From contig NZ_SHKS01000001.1 of the NCBI RefSeq assembly GCF_004217285.1, positions 62,001 through 126,000 of the forward strand: 64,000 nucleotides of DNA, given 5' to 3'. The position numbers were made by a program, and so were the translations under genes. This stretch comes from Streptomyces sp. BK239 (GTDB lineage Bacteria > Actinomycetota > Actinomycetes > Streptomycetales > Streptomycetaceae). Positions within the stretch are counted from its first letter, which is position 1; the number at the start of each line of letters is the position of its first letter. This document shows positions 26,062 to 37,422 of the stretch, in pieces. A model generated the notes under the pieces. It searched no databases and was not told the DNA's origin. It was given only the letters and a program-made list of their open reading frames with translations.

Positions 26062-27492
26062 ATGGCCCTCCTCGAACCCCATGACACCGATGTCGCCGAC
26101 CACGTGCCGTCCGGCGGTGAGACCGTGCTCGGGCGGTCGTATCGGGCGCTCAGTGTGGGGATCGTCTCCGTCGTGTTGCTGATCGCGTTCGAGGCGACCG
26201 CCGTGGGGACCGCGATGCCGGTGGCGGCACGGGAGTTGAACGGGGTCGGGCTCTACGCGTTCGCGTTCTCCGGGTACTTCACCACCAGCCTGTTCGGGAT
26301 GGTGCTGGCCGGGCAGTGGTCCGACCGGCGCGGGCCGCTGGGCGCGCTGACCTCGGGGATCGCCGCCTTCGCCGCCGGGCTCATGGTGTCCGGCACCGCC
26401 GGGGTCATGTGGCTGTTCATCCTCGGGCGGGCCGTGCAGGGGTTCGGCGGCGGGCTGGTCATCGTCGCCCTGTACGTCGTCGTCGGCCGGGCTTACCCCG
26501 TGCGGCTGCGGCCGGCGATCATGGCGGCGTTCGCGGCGAGCTGGGTCGTGCCGTCGATCGTCGGACCGCTCGCCTCAGGTGCGGTGACCGAGCACCTCGG
26601 CTGGCGGTGGGTGTTCGTCGGCATCCCCCTCCTCGTCGTGTTCCCGCTGGCCCTCGCCCTGCCGCAGATACGGCGACGGGCCGCCGGCCCGGTCGACGGG
26701 GCCGAGGGCGCCTCCTTCGACCGCCGCCGCATCCGGCTCGCCCTCGGTATCTCCCTCGGCGCCGGACTGCTCCAGTACGCCGCGCAGGATCTGCGTCCCC
26801 TGTCCGTCCTGCCCGCCCTCGCGGGCGTCGCGCTGCTCGTGCCGGCCGTCCTCGGGCTGCTGCCGCGCGGCACCTACCGGGCGGCCCGCGGCCTTCCGTC
26901 GGTCGTGCTGCTGCGCGGGGTCGCCGCGGGGTCGTTCATCGCCGCCGAGTCGTTCGTGCCGCTGATGCTGGTCACCCAGCGGGGCCTGAGCCCCACCCTG
27001 GCCGGGTTCTCGCTCGCCGCCGGCGGCGGGACCTGGGCACTGGGGTCCTGGGTGCAGTCACGGCCGCGGGTGGAGCCCTACCGGGAGCGGCTGATGACCG
27101 TGGGGATGGTGCTGGTGGCGGCCGCGATAGCCGCCGCGCCGAGCGTGCTCGTCGACGGCGTGCCGGCCTGGTCCGTCGCGGTCGCCTGGGCCTTCGGCTG
27201 CTTCGGGATGGGGCTGGTGATCTCCTCCAGCAGCGTGCTGCTGCTCCAGCTGTCCGCCCCGGAGGAGGCCGGCACCAACTCCGCCGCGCTCCAGATATCG
27301 GACGGGCTGTCCAACGTGGTGCTGCTGTCGGCGGGCGGGGCCGCCTTCGCGGCGCTCGGCGGCGGGACCGTCACGCACGCGGCCACCGAGGCCTCCGGCT
27401 CGCACCCGGCCGCGTTCGCCGCCGTGTTCCTGCCGATGGCGGGGGTGGCACTGGTGGGGGCGTGGGTGACCACGCGGCTGCGGGTCGCCTGA
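26062..27492 (+). CDS. MFS transporter, drug-efflux (DHA2-like) type
   Basis: 476 residues with 12 or more hydrophobic segments. The cytoplasmic loop after helix 2 has the MFS signature GQWSDRRGPLGAL, and helix 4-5 carries GRAVQGFGGGLVIVALYVVV, typical of proton-driven multidrug exporters. The substrate is unknown. No adjacent TetR/MarR regulator is present. The start is uncertain: ATG 26062 has a weak GGCGGG in front, and ATG 26032 would add ten residues. Confidence 0.82.
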   Translation: MALLEPHDTDVADHVPSGGETVLGRSYRALSVGIVSVVLLIAFEATAVGTAMPVAARELNGVGLYAFAFSGYFTTSLFGMVLAGQWSDRRGPLGALTSGIAAFAAGLMVSGTAGVMWLFILGRAVQGFGGGLVIVALYVVVGRAYPVRLRPAIMAAFAASWVVPSIVGPLASGAVTEHLGWRWVFVGIPLLVVFPLALALPQIRRRAAGPVDGAEGASFDRRRIRLALGISLGAGLLQYAAQDLRPLSVLPALAGVALLVPAVLGLLPRGTYRAARGLPSVVLLRGVAAGSFIAAESFVPLMLVTQRGLSPTLAGFSLAAGGGTWALGSWVQSRPRVEPYRERLMTVGMVLVAAAIAAAPSVLVDGVPAWSVAVAWAFGCFGMGLVISSSSVLLLQLSAPEEAGTNSAALQISDGLSNVVLLSAGGAAFAALGGGTVTHAATEASGSHPAAFAAVFLPMAGVALVGAWVTTRLRVA

Positions 27493-27846
27493 GCGGTGCG
27501 CGGGGCCACCGGGGTCGGCCGTGCGCCGGCCCTCGACCGCCGTGTTCGACCGCCCGTTCGTTCGCCGGAACAAGCGCACCGCGTGACGTCGTCCGTGGCG
27601 TTCCCGGCGCCCGACGACGCGCGGTCGCGTCCGGACATCGACCTCTCCGAACGAGCGTGTGAGGTGCGTCGCACCCGCGTCCGCCCCGGCGCAGTCCGCG
27701 CGTCGGCGGCGCGGCACCGCCGGTAGGGTGGCCCGGTCGTCGGCCGCTGCCCCACTTCGAGGAAGCGGACGCACGGACACCGCCGACACACAGACACAGC
27801 CGACGCAGCGAAGCAGCCGAGCCGCCCGAGCCCCGAACCGGAGACC
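27493..27846. other. Intergenic region before the SF2 helicase gene
   Basis: About 350 bases without a supported gene. GGTAGGGT near 27721-27728 is a possible -10 for the helicase gene. The 5' half is GC-rich and featureless. Confidence 0.4.
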
Positions 27847-29697
27847 GTGACTACCGCCCGCCCGTCACCCACCACCACCCTCAACGGAGGGCCCTCCGGG
27901 CCCGCACCCATGTCTGCCTCCACCTCGCACCACCTCTCTCCCGCCTTCCCCGGCCGCGCCCCCTGGGGCACCGCCAGCAAGCTGCGCGCCTGGCAGCAGG
28001 GGGCGATGGACAAGTACATCCAGGAGCAGCCCCGCGACTTCCTCGCCGTCGCCACCCCCGGCGCCGGCAAGACGACCTTCGCGCTCACCCTCGCCTCCTG
28101 GCTGCTGCACCACCACGTCGTGCAGCAGGTGACCGTCGTCGCGCCGACCGAGCACCTGAAGAAGCAGTGGGCGGAGGCCGCCGCGCGGATAGGCATCCGG
28201 CTGGACCCCGAGTACAGCGCCGGCCCGCTGAGCAAGGACTACCACGGCGTCGCCGTCACCTACGCGGGCGTCGGCGTACGGCCGATGCTGCACCGCAACC
28301 GCAGCGAGCAGCGCAAGACGCTCGTCATCCTCGACGAGATCCACCACGCCGGCGACTCCAAGTCCTGGGGCGAGGCCTGCCTGGAGGCGTTCGAGCCGGC
28401 CACCCGCCGTCTCGCGCTCACCGGAACCCCGTTCCGCTCCGACACCAACCCCATCCCCTTCGTCACGTACGAGGAGGGCAACGACGGCATCCGCCGCTCG
28501 GCCGCCGACTACACCTACGGCTACGGCAACGCGCTCGCCGACCACGTCGTCCGGCCCGTGATCTTCATGTCGTACAGCGGCAACATGCGCTGGCGCACCA
28601 AGGCCGGCGACGAGATCGCCGCCCGGCTCGGCGAGCCGATGACCAAGGACGCCGTCAGCCAGGCCTGGCGTACGGCGCTGGACCCGCGCGGCGAGTGGAT
28701 GCCGAGCGTGCTGCGCGCCGCGGACCAGCGGCTCACCGAGGTCCGCAAGGCCATCCCGGACGCCGGCGCCCTCGTCATCGCCTCCGACCAGGAGTCGGCG
28801 CGCGCCTACGCCAAGCTGATCCGCGAGATCACCGGCCACAAGGCGACCCTCGTCCTGTCCGACGACGCGGGCGCGTCCAACAGGATCGACGAGTTCAGCG
28901 CCAGTACCGACCGGTGGATGGTCGCGGTGCGCATGGTGTCCGAGGGCGTCGACGTGCCGCGCCTCGCCGTCGGCGTGTACGCGACGACGATCTCGACGCC
29001 GCTGTTCTTCGCCCAGGCCGTGGGCCGTTTCGTACGGTCCCGGCGGCGCGGCGAGACCGCCTCCGTGTTCCTGCCCACCGTGCCCGACCTGCTCGGCTTC
29101 GCCAACGAGATGGAACGCGAGCGGGACCACGTCCTCGACAAGCCCAAGAAGGGCGGCGAGGACGAGGACCCGTACGCCGAGTCCGAGAAGGAGATGGACG
29201 AGGCGAACCGGGAGCAGGACGAGGACACCGGCGAGCAGGAGCAGTTCTCCTTCGAGGCGCTGGAGTCCGAGGCCGTCTTCGACCGGGTCATGTACAACGG
29301 GGCCGAGTTCGGCATGCAGGCCCACCCGGGCAGCGAGGAGGAGCAGGACTACCTCGGCATCCCGGGGCTGCTGGAGCCCGAGCAGGTGCAACTGCTGCTC
29401 CAGAAGCGGCAGGCCAAGCAGATCGCGCACAGCAAGAAGAAGCCGGACGACGAGGCCGACCTGCTGGAGCTGCCGGCCGAGCGGCGGCCGGTGGTCTCGC
29501 ACAAGGAGATGATGGAGCTGCGCCGGCAGCTCAACAACCTGGTCGGCGCGTACGTCCACCAGAGCGGCAAGCCGCACGGCGTGATCCACACCGAGCTGCG
29601 GCGGGTGTGCGGGGGGCCGGCGAGCGCCGAGGCGACGGCGGGGCAGCTGCGGCAGCGGATCGCCAAGGTGCAGGAATGGGCGACGCGGATGAAGTGA
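27847..29697 (+). CDS. SF2 DEAD/DEAH-type helicase
   Basis: 616 residues from a GTG start behind CCGGAGACC. Motif I is ATPGAGKT (about 69-76), motif II is DEIHH (163-167), motif III is LTGTPFRSD, and the second RecA-like domain ends with AVGRFVRSRRRGE (motif VI). The C-terminal 230 residues are charged and include a Glu/Asp-rich linker (EDEDPYAESEKEMDEANREQ) and a helical tail. The layout resembles ComF/UvrB-like or restriction-type SF2 ATPases, but no nuclease domain is seen. It is monocistronic, and its role in DNA or RNA metabolism is not known. Confidence 0.85.
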   Translation: MTTARPSPTTTLNGGPSGPAPMSASTSHHLSPAFPGRAPWGTASKLRAWQQGAMDKYIQEQPRDFLAVATPGAGKTTFALTLASWLLHHHVVQQVTVVAPTEHLKKQWAEAAARIGIRLDPEYSAGPLSKDYHGVAVTYAGVGVRPMLHRNRSEQRKTLVILDEIHHAGDSKSWGEACLEAFEPATRRLALTGTPFRSDTNPIPFVTYEEGNDGIRRSAADYTYGYGNALADHVVRPVIFMSYSGNMRWRTKAGDEIAARLGEPMTKDAVSQAWRTALDPRGEWMPSVLRAADQRLTEVRKAIPDAGALVIASDQESARAYAKLIREITGHKATLVLSDDAGASNRIDEFSASTDRWMVAVRMVSEGVDVPRLAVGVYATTISTPLFFAQAVGRFVRSRRRGETASVFLPTVPDLLGFANEMERERDHVLDKPKKGGEDEDPYAESEKEMDEANREQDEDTGEQEQFSFEALESEAVFDRVMYNGAEFGMQAHPGSEEEQDYLGIPGLLEPEQVQLLLQKRQAKQIAHSKKKPDDEADLLELPAERRPVVSHKEMMELRRQLNNLVGAYVHQSGKPHGVIHTELRRVCGGPASAEATAGQLRQRIAKVQEWATRMK

Positions 29698-29988
29698 CGC
29701 CGCGTCACCGGCGTGCCGTCTTATCAGGACAAAACGCGGGAGATCCATACCGGCCATTGACCGGATTCTGGACAAAGTCTTCCGCTGAGCGAACCCGCTT
29801 CGCTAATGTCCCGCTACGCACACGCCCCGTGGCAGCGCCGCCGCGGAGCGCAGCCGTGAAGCGACCGGTCCCGGACACGCCGGGCCCGTCTGTCGATCGG
29901 CGGCCTCTGAAGCGCGTCACTGACGGGACTCTGTGACGCATCCGCCGCGACGGGGGTTGCCGACCTCACCACTTAAGGAGTGGGCGTC

Positions 29989-30636
29989 GTGACCGCGGAG
30001 ACCTCCCAGACACTCGACAGAGGACTGAAAGTCCTCAAGTTGCTGGCCGACACCGACCACGGGCTCACCGTCACCGAGCTGTCCAACAAGCTGGGCGTGA
30101 ACCGGACCGTCGTGTACCGCTTGCTGGCCACGCTGGAGCAGCACGCGCTCGTACGACGTGATCTGGGCGGGCGGGCCCGCGTGGGGCTCGGGGTGCTGCG
30201 GCTCGGCCGGCAGGTGCATCCGCTGGTACGGGAGGCGGCGCTGCCGGCGCTGCGGGCACTGGCCGAGGACATCGGCGCGACGGCGCATCTCACGCTCGTC
30301 GACGGGGCGGAGGCGCTGGCCGTCGCGGTGGTCGAGCCGTCGTGGACGGACTACCACGTGGCGTACCGGGCCGGGTTCCGGCACCCGTTGGACCGGGGGG
30401 CGGCCGGGAAGGCGATTCTCTCGGCGCGGCAGCGGGCGGGGGGCGGGGCGGGGCCCGGATACACCTTGACGCACGGGGAGTTGGAGGCGGGGGCCAGCGG
30501 GGCCGCGGCTCCTCTGCTGGGGGTCACGGGGGTCGAGGGGAGTGTGGGGGTGGTGATGTTGACGGATGCGGTGCCTGAGCGGGTGGGGCAGCGGGTGATG
30601 GATGCGGCGCGGGAGGTGGCGGAGGCGTTGCGATGA
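29989..30636 (+). CDS. IclR-family transcriptional regulator (short)
   Basis: 215 residues; GTG at 29989 chosen because AAGGAG lies eight bases upstream. The N-terminal winged helix is typical: TLDRGLKVLKLLAD, then LTVTELSNKLGVNRTVVYRL. The IclR effector domain follows but is short and ends in a Gly/Ala-rich segment (about residues 145-190), with part of the usual C-terminal core reduced. The effector is unknown. It is not next to an obvious catabolic target apart from the SF2 helicase upstream. Confidence 0.8.
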   Translation: MTAETSQTLDRGLKVLKLLADTDHGLTVTELSNKLGVNRTVVYRLLATLEQHALVRRDLGGRARVGLGVLRLGRQVHPLVREAALPALRALAEDIGATAHLTLVDGAEALAVAVVEPSWTDYHVAYRAGFRHPLDRGAAGKAILSARQRAGGGAGPGYTLTHGELEAGASGAAAPLLGVTGVEGSVGVVMLTDAVPERVGQRVMDAAREVAEALR

Positions 30637-30741
30637 CCGCCGGCTGTACGGGGGTGCGGTGAGCCTTGCGTGAGCGTGGCCCCGGGTCGGTGTGGGCCGG
30701 GGGAAGGGGACGCGCCCGGCGCTGGGGGTGCCGCTGCGCCC

Positions 30742-30786
30742 ACCCTCCCCCACTCTCGGGCTTCGCTCGACCGGGGGGACCCCCAT
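30742..30786. repeat. Streptomyces dispersed hairpin repeat
   Basis: ACCCTCCCCCACTCTCGGGC, then CTTCGCTCGACC and GGGGGGACCCCC. I recognise this as a common repeat between Streptomyces genes. It can fold by pairing its CCCCC and GGGGG runs around the CTCGGGCTTCG core. Confidence 0.55.
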
Positions 30787-30790
30787 CGCC

Positions 30791-30957
30791 CCAGCGGCAC
30801 GATTGCCCGCAGCTGCGTGGGCAGGACAGGGCGTCGACTGCGCCGGCCCCAGCGGCACGATTGCCGGCAGCTGCGTGGGGAGGACAGGGTGTCGGCTGTG
30901 TGTCGGCTGTGCCGGCCCGGCGGCGCGACCGCCCGCAGTTGTGGGGGCAGGGCGTCC
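30791..30957. repeat. Three imperfect tandem repeats
   Basis: Units begin at 30791, 30849 and 30917 with CCAGCGGCACGATTGCC, the same again, and a diverged CCGGCGGCGCGACCGCC. Each continues into (C/G)GCAGCTGCGTGGG and a GGACAGGG-like block. The second unit has an extra ten-base duplication (TGTCGGCTG). They look like tandem copies of a dispersed Streptomyces element. Confidence 0.6.
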
Positions 30958-31004
30958 CCCATGCCGCGGGTGGGCTTCCAGGGGTGGGACGTTAGATTGG
31001 GGCT

Positions 31005-31796
31005 GTGTTTTCTCGGGTTTCGCGGGTTCAGGTTCTCGTCGGCTGTGCCGTGCCCCTCGTCGGGCTGATCGCGGTCGCCGTGTTCGTGCCGTTGCCGTTC
31101 TCGGTGGCGCAGCCGGGGATGACGGCGAACGTCCTGGGCGAGAACAAGGGAACCCCGGTGATCACGATCTCGGGGGCGCCCACCCGGCGGACCACCGGGC
31201 AGCTGCGGATGACCACCATCGAGGCGACCAGCCCCGACACGCACGTCTCCCTCGGTGACGTCGTCGACGGCTGGTTCCGCACCGACCAGGCGGTGATGCC
31301 GCGCGACGCCGTCTACCCCAGCGGAGAGAGCACCAAGGAGATCGAGCGGCACAACACCGAGCAGATGAAGGCGTCCCAGGACGCCGCGACCGAGGCCGCG
31401 CTCACCTATCTGCACCGCGCCGACGACGACGTCACCGTCACGCTGAAGCTCGCCGACGTCGGCGGCCCGAGCGCCGGTCTGCTGTTCTCCCTGGGGATCG
31501 TCGACAAGCTGAACGGCGACGGCGGCGGCGGCGACCTCACCGGAGGCCGCACGGTCGCCGGCACCGGCACCATCGACGCCGAGGGACGCGTCGGCGCGGT
31601 CGGCGGGGTCGCGCTGAAGACGCAGGCCGCCCGCCGGGACGGCGCCACCGTGTTCCTCGTCCCGAAGGAAGAGTGCTCCCAGGCCAAGAGCGAACTGCCC
31701 GAGGGCCTGCGGCTGATCCCGGTGACGACGCTCAAGGGCGCCGTCGACTCCCTCGTCTCCCTGGAGAAGGGCAAGGGGCAGGTGCCCTCCTGCTGA
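31005..31796 (+). CDS. YlbL-like S16 (Lon-type) serine protease without PDZ domain
   Basis: 263 residues. An N-terminal membrane anchor (residues about 8-30) is followed by an extracytoplasmic region and a Lon-type S16 domain with the Ser156/Lys205 dyad (DVGGPSAG and GGVALKTQA). In YlbL proteins a PDZ domain sits between anchor and protease; here that region is too short and lacks it. No ATPase is attached, so this is not Lon itself. The GTG lies seven bases after a TAGATT box, so the mRNA is probably leaderless. Substrates are unknown. Confidence 0.83.
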   Translation: MFSRVSRVQVLVGCAVPLVGLIAVAVFVPLPFSVAQPGMTANVLGENKGTPVITISGAPTRRTTGQLRMTTIEATSPDTHVSLGDVVDGWFRTDQAVMPRDAVYPSGESTKEIERHNTEQMKASQDAATEAALTYLHRADDDVTVTLKLADVGGPSAGLLFSLGIVDKLNGDGGGGDLTGGRTVAGTGTIDAEGRVGAVGGVALKTQAARRDGATVFLVPKEECSQAKSELPEGLRLIPVTTLKGAVDSLVSLEKGKGQVPSC

Positions 31797-31841
31797 CGGG
31801 ACCGGACCGGACCGGACCTGACCGGGCCGGACCTGACAGGA

Positions 31842-33586
<1,745 letters not shown>

Positions 33587-33606
33587 GGCCCTGACAGGGG
33601 CATCCC

Positions 33607-35142
33607 TCAGCCGCGTGGGGGACGGAAGTCCGGTACGTCCTCCATCGACGGCTCGCCCAGGGCGGTGAGGGCCGCCCTGGCCGCGGGGGCGTGCAGCGGC
33701 GAGAAGTAGGGGTTGATCCGCAGGGCCTCCGTCAGATGACGGCGGGCGGCGCCCTGCCGTCCCAGGGAGCGCTCGATCATGGCCAGGTGGTAGGTGTACG
33801 GCGCGCTGCGCATCGCACCGCCGTGCACCCTGTCGGTCGCCGTCATCGCGTACCGCAGGGCCTCACGGTCGTCTCCGGCGCGGTGCAGCGCCCAGCCCAG
33901 CGCGTCGGCCACGGCGATCCCCGGCTGCCGTCGCCACTCGGCGCGCAGCCGGGAGACCGCCGCCGCCGGGTCCCCGTGGTCCGCCTCGAACTGGCCCAGC
34001 ACCAGCTGCTGGTCGACGCCGCCCGCCTCGTCCCGCGACACATGTGCGCGCAGCAGGTCGTACTGCACCCGGGCCGCCTCGGTGAGCCCCAGCGACTCGT
34101 ACAGCTCGCCCAGCTCCAGCGCGTAACCCGGCAGCGGCTGTTTGGCGAGCGCCACCCGGTAGGCGCTCAGCGCCTCCGACACCCGGCCCAGAGCGGCCAG
34201 CGCCCGGCCCTGCCCGGCCTGCGCGGCGCGCTGGTCCGGGTCGAGCCGCACAGCCTCCTGGAACTGCCGCAGCGCCGCCTCGCGGTCACCGCGCTCCCAG
34301 GACAGCTGCCCCGCCCGCTCCAGCCAGGCCGCCTGCTCGGCGGGCGAGGCCGCCCCCGCCACCGCGTCGGACAGCGCGGCCGCCGCGTCCTCACGCCAGC
34401 CGCGGTCCCGGTAGACACCCGCCGCCCACGCCTTCACCGCCGGCCCGGAGTGCAGCTTCTTCAGCCGGTCCAGCGTGGCCTGCGCCTTCTTGTACTCGCC
34501 CAGGCCGGTGTAGGCGTCGATGAGCTGCGGGTACGCCGTCCACTGCTTCGGCGCCGCCTTGCGCGCGGCCTCGCCCTGCTCCAGGGCGGTACGGAAGTCA
34601 CGGCGTGCGTTGGCGAGGGCGGCCAGGCCGACGAGGGCCTCGGCGTTGCCGCGGGGCCGCGCCTTCAGCGAGGCGCGCAGGGCGCGGTCGGCCTTGGGGT
34701 ACAGCACGGCGGCGTCGGCGGTGCGCCGGCCCTGCTCCACGTAGGCCGCGCCGAGGACCGCCCAGCCGCGGGCGTCGTGCGGACGGCTCCGCAGGCGGGC
34801 CTCGTGCTCGTCGATCAGCTCGGCCAGCTCGGGCAGCGCCGCGGTGACCCCGCCGCGCACCGCCGCCTGCGCCCGCGCGCCCGGCGCCGGCACGACCGCC
34901 GGCCCCCGCGGCGCCTCCCCTTGTGACCACATCATCGCCGCGCCGACTCCGGCGCCCCCCACGGCCGCGCCCACGGCCAGCCCCCAGGCCAAGCGCCGCC
35001 GCCATCCGCGCGCGTGCCGCCCGCGCGGTACGGCGCCCCCGCCCCCCGCCGCCCCACCGGCCTCCGAGCGCACGTCCCCCGGCCCCGCCGTCGTCGTTCC
35101 CGTCGTCCTCGGTGTCGTCGTCTCCCTGGCGCGTTCGTCCAT
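33607..35142 (-). CDS. Membrane-anchored TPR protein
   Basis: 511 residues from ATG 35142; a GTG three codons upstream is also possible and no ribosome binding site decides it. A Gly/Arg-rich cytoplasmic segment leads to one membrane helix (LAWGLAVGAAVGGAGVGAAM, about 51-71). The remainder is a run of TPR helices (for example DREAALRQFQEAVRLDPDQR and GAARRHLTEALRINPYFSPL), predicted to lie outside the membrane. It is probably a scaffold. It converges on hpd with a 20-base gap. Confidence 0.8.
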   Translation of the reverse strand: MDERARETTTPRTTGTTTAGPGDVRSEAGGAAGGGGAVPRGRHARGWRRRLAWGLAVGAAVGGAGVGAAMMWSQGEAPRGPAVVPAPGARAQAAVRGGVTAALPELAELIDEHEARLRSRPHDARGWAVLGAAYVEQGRRTADAAVLYPKADRALRASLKARPRGNAEALVGLAALANARRDFRTALEQGEAARKAAPKQWTAYPQLIDAYTGLGEYKKAQATLDRLKKLHSGPAVKAWAAGVYRDRGWREDAAAALSDAVAGAASPAEQAAWLERAGQLSWERGDREAALRQFQEAVRLDPDQRAAQAGQGRALAALGRVSEALSAYRVALAKQPLPGYALELGELYESLGLTEAARVQYDLLRAHVSRDEAGGVDQQLVLGQFEADHGDPAAAVSRLRAEWRRQPGIAVADALGWALHRAGDDREALRYAMTATDRVHGGAMRSAPYTYHLAMIERSLGRQGAARRHLTEALRINPYFSPLHAPAARAALTALGEPSMEDVPDFRPPRG

Positions 35143-35240
35143 GGCGCTCACTGTGCGTCAGGGCCGGCGCGCGGCCGGGGCATCCGCCGGGTGCCACAGC
35201 CGGGGTTCACACCGATGGCCCCGGGTGCGACGCTGTGATC

Positions 35241-36641
35241 ATGAGCCGTATCGAAGCTCCCCGTGACGAAGCGACCGGCAACCTCCTCGACCGGCTTCTC
35301 GACGGCCTGCCCGCCGAGGCGGTCCTCGCCGATCCGGACGTCATGGCCTCGTACGCCCACGACATGGCGAGCTTCTGCCCGGCCGGCGCCCCGGCCGTCG
35401 TCGTGCTGCCGCGCACCGTCGAGCAGGTCCAGCACGTCCTGCGCACCGCCACCGAGCTGCGCGTCCCCGTCGTCCCGCAGGGCGCCCGCACCGGGCTGTC
35501 CGGCGCCGCCAACGCCTCGGACGGCTGCGTCGTGCTCTCCCTCGTCAGGATGGACCGCATCCTGGAGATCGACCCCGTAGACCGGATCGCCGTCGTCGAA
35601 CCGGGCGTCGTCAACGCCGTGCTCTCCCGCGCCGTCGGCGAGCACGGCCTGTACTACCCGCCCGACCCCTCCAGCTGGGAGACCTGCACGATCGGCGGCA
35701 ACATCGGCACCGCCTCCGGCGGCCTGTGCTGCGTGAAGTACGGCGTGACGGCCGAGTACGTCATCGGCCTCGACGTCGTCCTCGCCGACGGCCGGCTGAT
35801 GACCACCGGCCGGCGCACCGCCAAGGGCGTCGCCGGCTACGACCTCACCCGTCTCTTCGTCGGCTCCGAGGGCTCGCTGGGCGTCGTCGTCCGCGCCGTC
35901 CTCGCGCTGAAGCCGCGGCCGCCGCGGCAGCTCGTCCTCGCCGCGGAGTTCCCCTCGGGGGCCGCCGCCTGCGACGCCGTCTGCCGGATCATGGCCGGCG
36001 GCCACCTCCCCTCCCTCCTCGAACTGATGGACCGTACGACGGTCCAGGCCGTCAACGAGCTCACCCGCATGGGCCTCCCGCAGACCACCGAGGCCCTCCT
36101 GCTCGCCGCGTTCGACACCCCCGACCCTGCCGCCGACCTCGCCGCTCTCGGAGCGCTGTGCGAGGCCGCGGGCGCCACCTCCGTCGTCCCGGCCGAGGAC
36201 GCCGCCGAGTCCGAACTGCTCCTCCAGGCGCGCCGCTCCTCCCTCGTCGCCCTGGAGGCGGTCAAGGGCACCACGATGATCGACGACGTGTGCGTGCCCC
36301 GCTCCCGGCTCGGCGAGATGATCGACGGCGTCGAGCGCATCGCCGAGAAGTACGCGCTGACCATCGGCGTCGTCGCCCACGCGGGCGACGGCAACACCCA
36401 TCCGACGGTCTGCTTCGACGCCCAGGACCCCGACGAGTGCCGGCGCGCCCGCGAGTCCTTCGACGAGATCATGGCCCTGGGGCTGGAACTGGGCGGCACC
36501 ATCACCGGCGAACACGGGGTGGGCGTGCTGAAGAAGGAGTGGCTGGCGCGCGAGATCGGCCCCGTGGGCCTGGAGATGCAGCGGGCCGTCAAACAGGTCT
36601 TCGACCCGCTGGGCATCCTCAACCCCGGCAAACTGTTCTGA
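35241..36641 (+). CDS. GlcD-type FAD-linked oxidoreductase (glycolate / D-lactate oxidase family)
   Basis: 466 residues. The PCMH-type FAD-binding domain is clear (VPVVPQGARTGLSGAANASD, then GGNIGTASGGLCCVKYGVT), followed by the FAD-oxidase C-terminal domain with VVAHAGDGNTHP and GTITGEHGVGVLKKEWL. These enzymes oxidise 2-hydroxy acids to keto acids. No GlcE/GlcF partner genes lie nearby, so it may act alone as a D-lactate-type dehydrogenase. The ATG lacks a clear ribosome binding site, so a leaderless mRNA is likely. Confidence 0.9.
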   Translation: MSRIEAPRDEATGNLLDRLLDGLPAEAVLADPDVMASYAHDMASFCPAGAPAVVVLPRTVEQVQHVLRTATELRVPVVPQGARTGLSGAANASDGCVVLSLVRMDRILEIDPVDRIAVVEPGVVNAVLSRAVGEHGLYYPPDPSSWETCTIGGNIGTASGGLCCVKYGVTAEYVIGLDVVLADGRLMTTGRRTAKGVAGYDLTRLFVGSEGSLGVVVRAVLALKPRPPRQLVLAAEFPSGAAACDAVCRIMAGGHLPSLLELMDRTTVQAVNELTRMGLPQTTEALLLAAFDTPDPAADLAALGALCEAAGATSVVPAEDAAESELLLQARRSSLVALEAVKGTTMIDDVCVPRSRLGEMIDGVERIAEKYALTIGVVAHAGDGNTHPTVCFDAQDPDECRRARESFDEIMALGLELGGTITGEHGVGVLKKEWLAREIGPVGLEMQRAVKQVFDPLGILNPGKLF

Positions 36642-36686
36642 CGTACGCCTGTACGGCGGCCGGCGGCGCGGTTCCCGTCCGCCGCT

Positions 36687-37196
36687 TCACGCCCCGTCCC
36701 GCGGCTCGTCCGACGACGGCCCCGCCCCGGAGCCCGGCCCGGGCTCGCTCAGCCACTGGTCGCACAGCCACAGGTCGTCCGCCGCCGGGGAGAACAGCTC
36801 GGTCAGCTCGTCGTCGAGGCGGAGCCGAGCGGCCTCCGTCCCCGGCGGCACCGCCCGCAGCGTCCGCTCCAGCCAGGCCGTCACCTGCTCGGCGGGCGCC
36901 TCCAGCAGGGCGTCCCCGGCGGGCGAGCTCAACGCCATCATCACGACGCCGCGTCCGTCCGCCTTCGTCGGCCACACCCGTACGTCCGCCTGCCCGCACG
37001 GCCGGAACACGCCCTCGACCAGGAGCTCGCGGGCGAACGTCCAGTGCACGGGGCGCTCGGAGTGGATGTGGAAGGTCACGTGCACGGCGAAGGGATCGTC
37101 GCTGCGGTAGTCGAGCCGGGCCGGCACCGGGACGCTGAGCTCCGGCGACAGCACGAGTACGAGCTCCAGCTCGCGTTCCACCACGGTGGGTCGCAT
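36687..37196 (-). CDS. ssgG: SsgA-like sporulation protein SsgG
   Basis: 169 residues; the ATG follows GAGAGGAGAA, which rules out longer versions. The fold is that of SsgA-like proteins: RLDYRSDDPFAVHVTFHI, WTFARELLVEG and the DVRVWP strand. These act in septum placement and spore-wall assembly, and occur only in morphologically complex actinobacteria. SsgG helps place sporulation septa in S. coelicolor; assignment to SsgG rather than another paralogue is by recalled synteny. A Gly/Pro/Ser tail of about 20 residues extends the C-terminus. Confidence 0.88.
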   Translation of the reverse strand: MRPTVVERELELVLVLSPELSVPVPARLDYRSDDPFAVHVTFHIHSERPVHWTFARELLVEGVFRPCGQADVRVWPTKADGRGVVMMALSSPAGDALLEAPAEQVTAWLERTLRAVPPGTEAARLRLDDELTELFSPAADDLWLCDQWLSEPGPGSGAGPSSDEPRDGA

Positions 37197-37422
37197 GTCG
37201 TTCTCCTCTCGGTACGCATCCGTACGGAAGGGAGAGCGGTTTGCGACGGCGGCATTACGCCGGATCGGAGAAGTTCTTTCGCCGACGGTCCGAACGTGTG
37301 AACCGCGTGCACGGGGTTGCCCGGATAGGAGTGGGTCCGGCGGGACTGCCGGTGGGGCTTGCGCTCGTCTGATAGATGTGGAGGCCCCCATCACACCCCC
37401 GAGCAGATACGGGACGACGGAC

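Larger units (their letters stand above)
30637..31004. other. Repeat-filled intergenic region
   Basis: About 370 bases with no gene. It contains a hairpin-forming Streptomyces-type repeat and three imperfect copies of a 58-68 bp unit, listed separately. Near its end, TTAGATTG (about 30992-30999) is a good -10 box placed seven bases before the GTG of the S16 protease gene. Confidence 0.6.
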
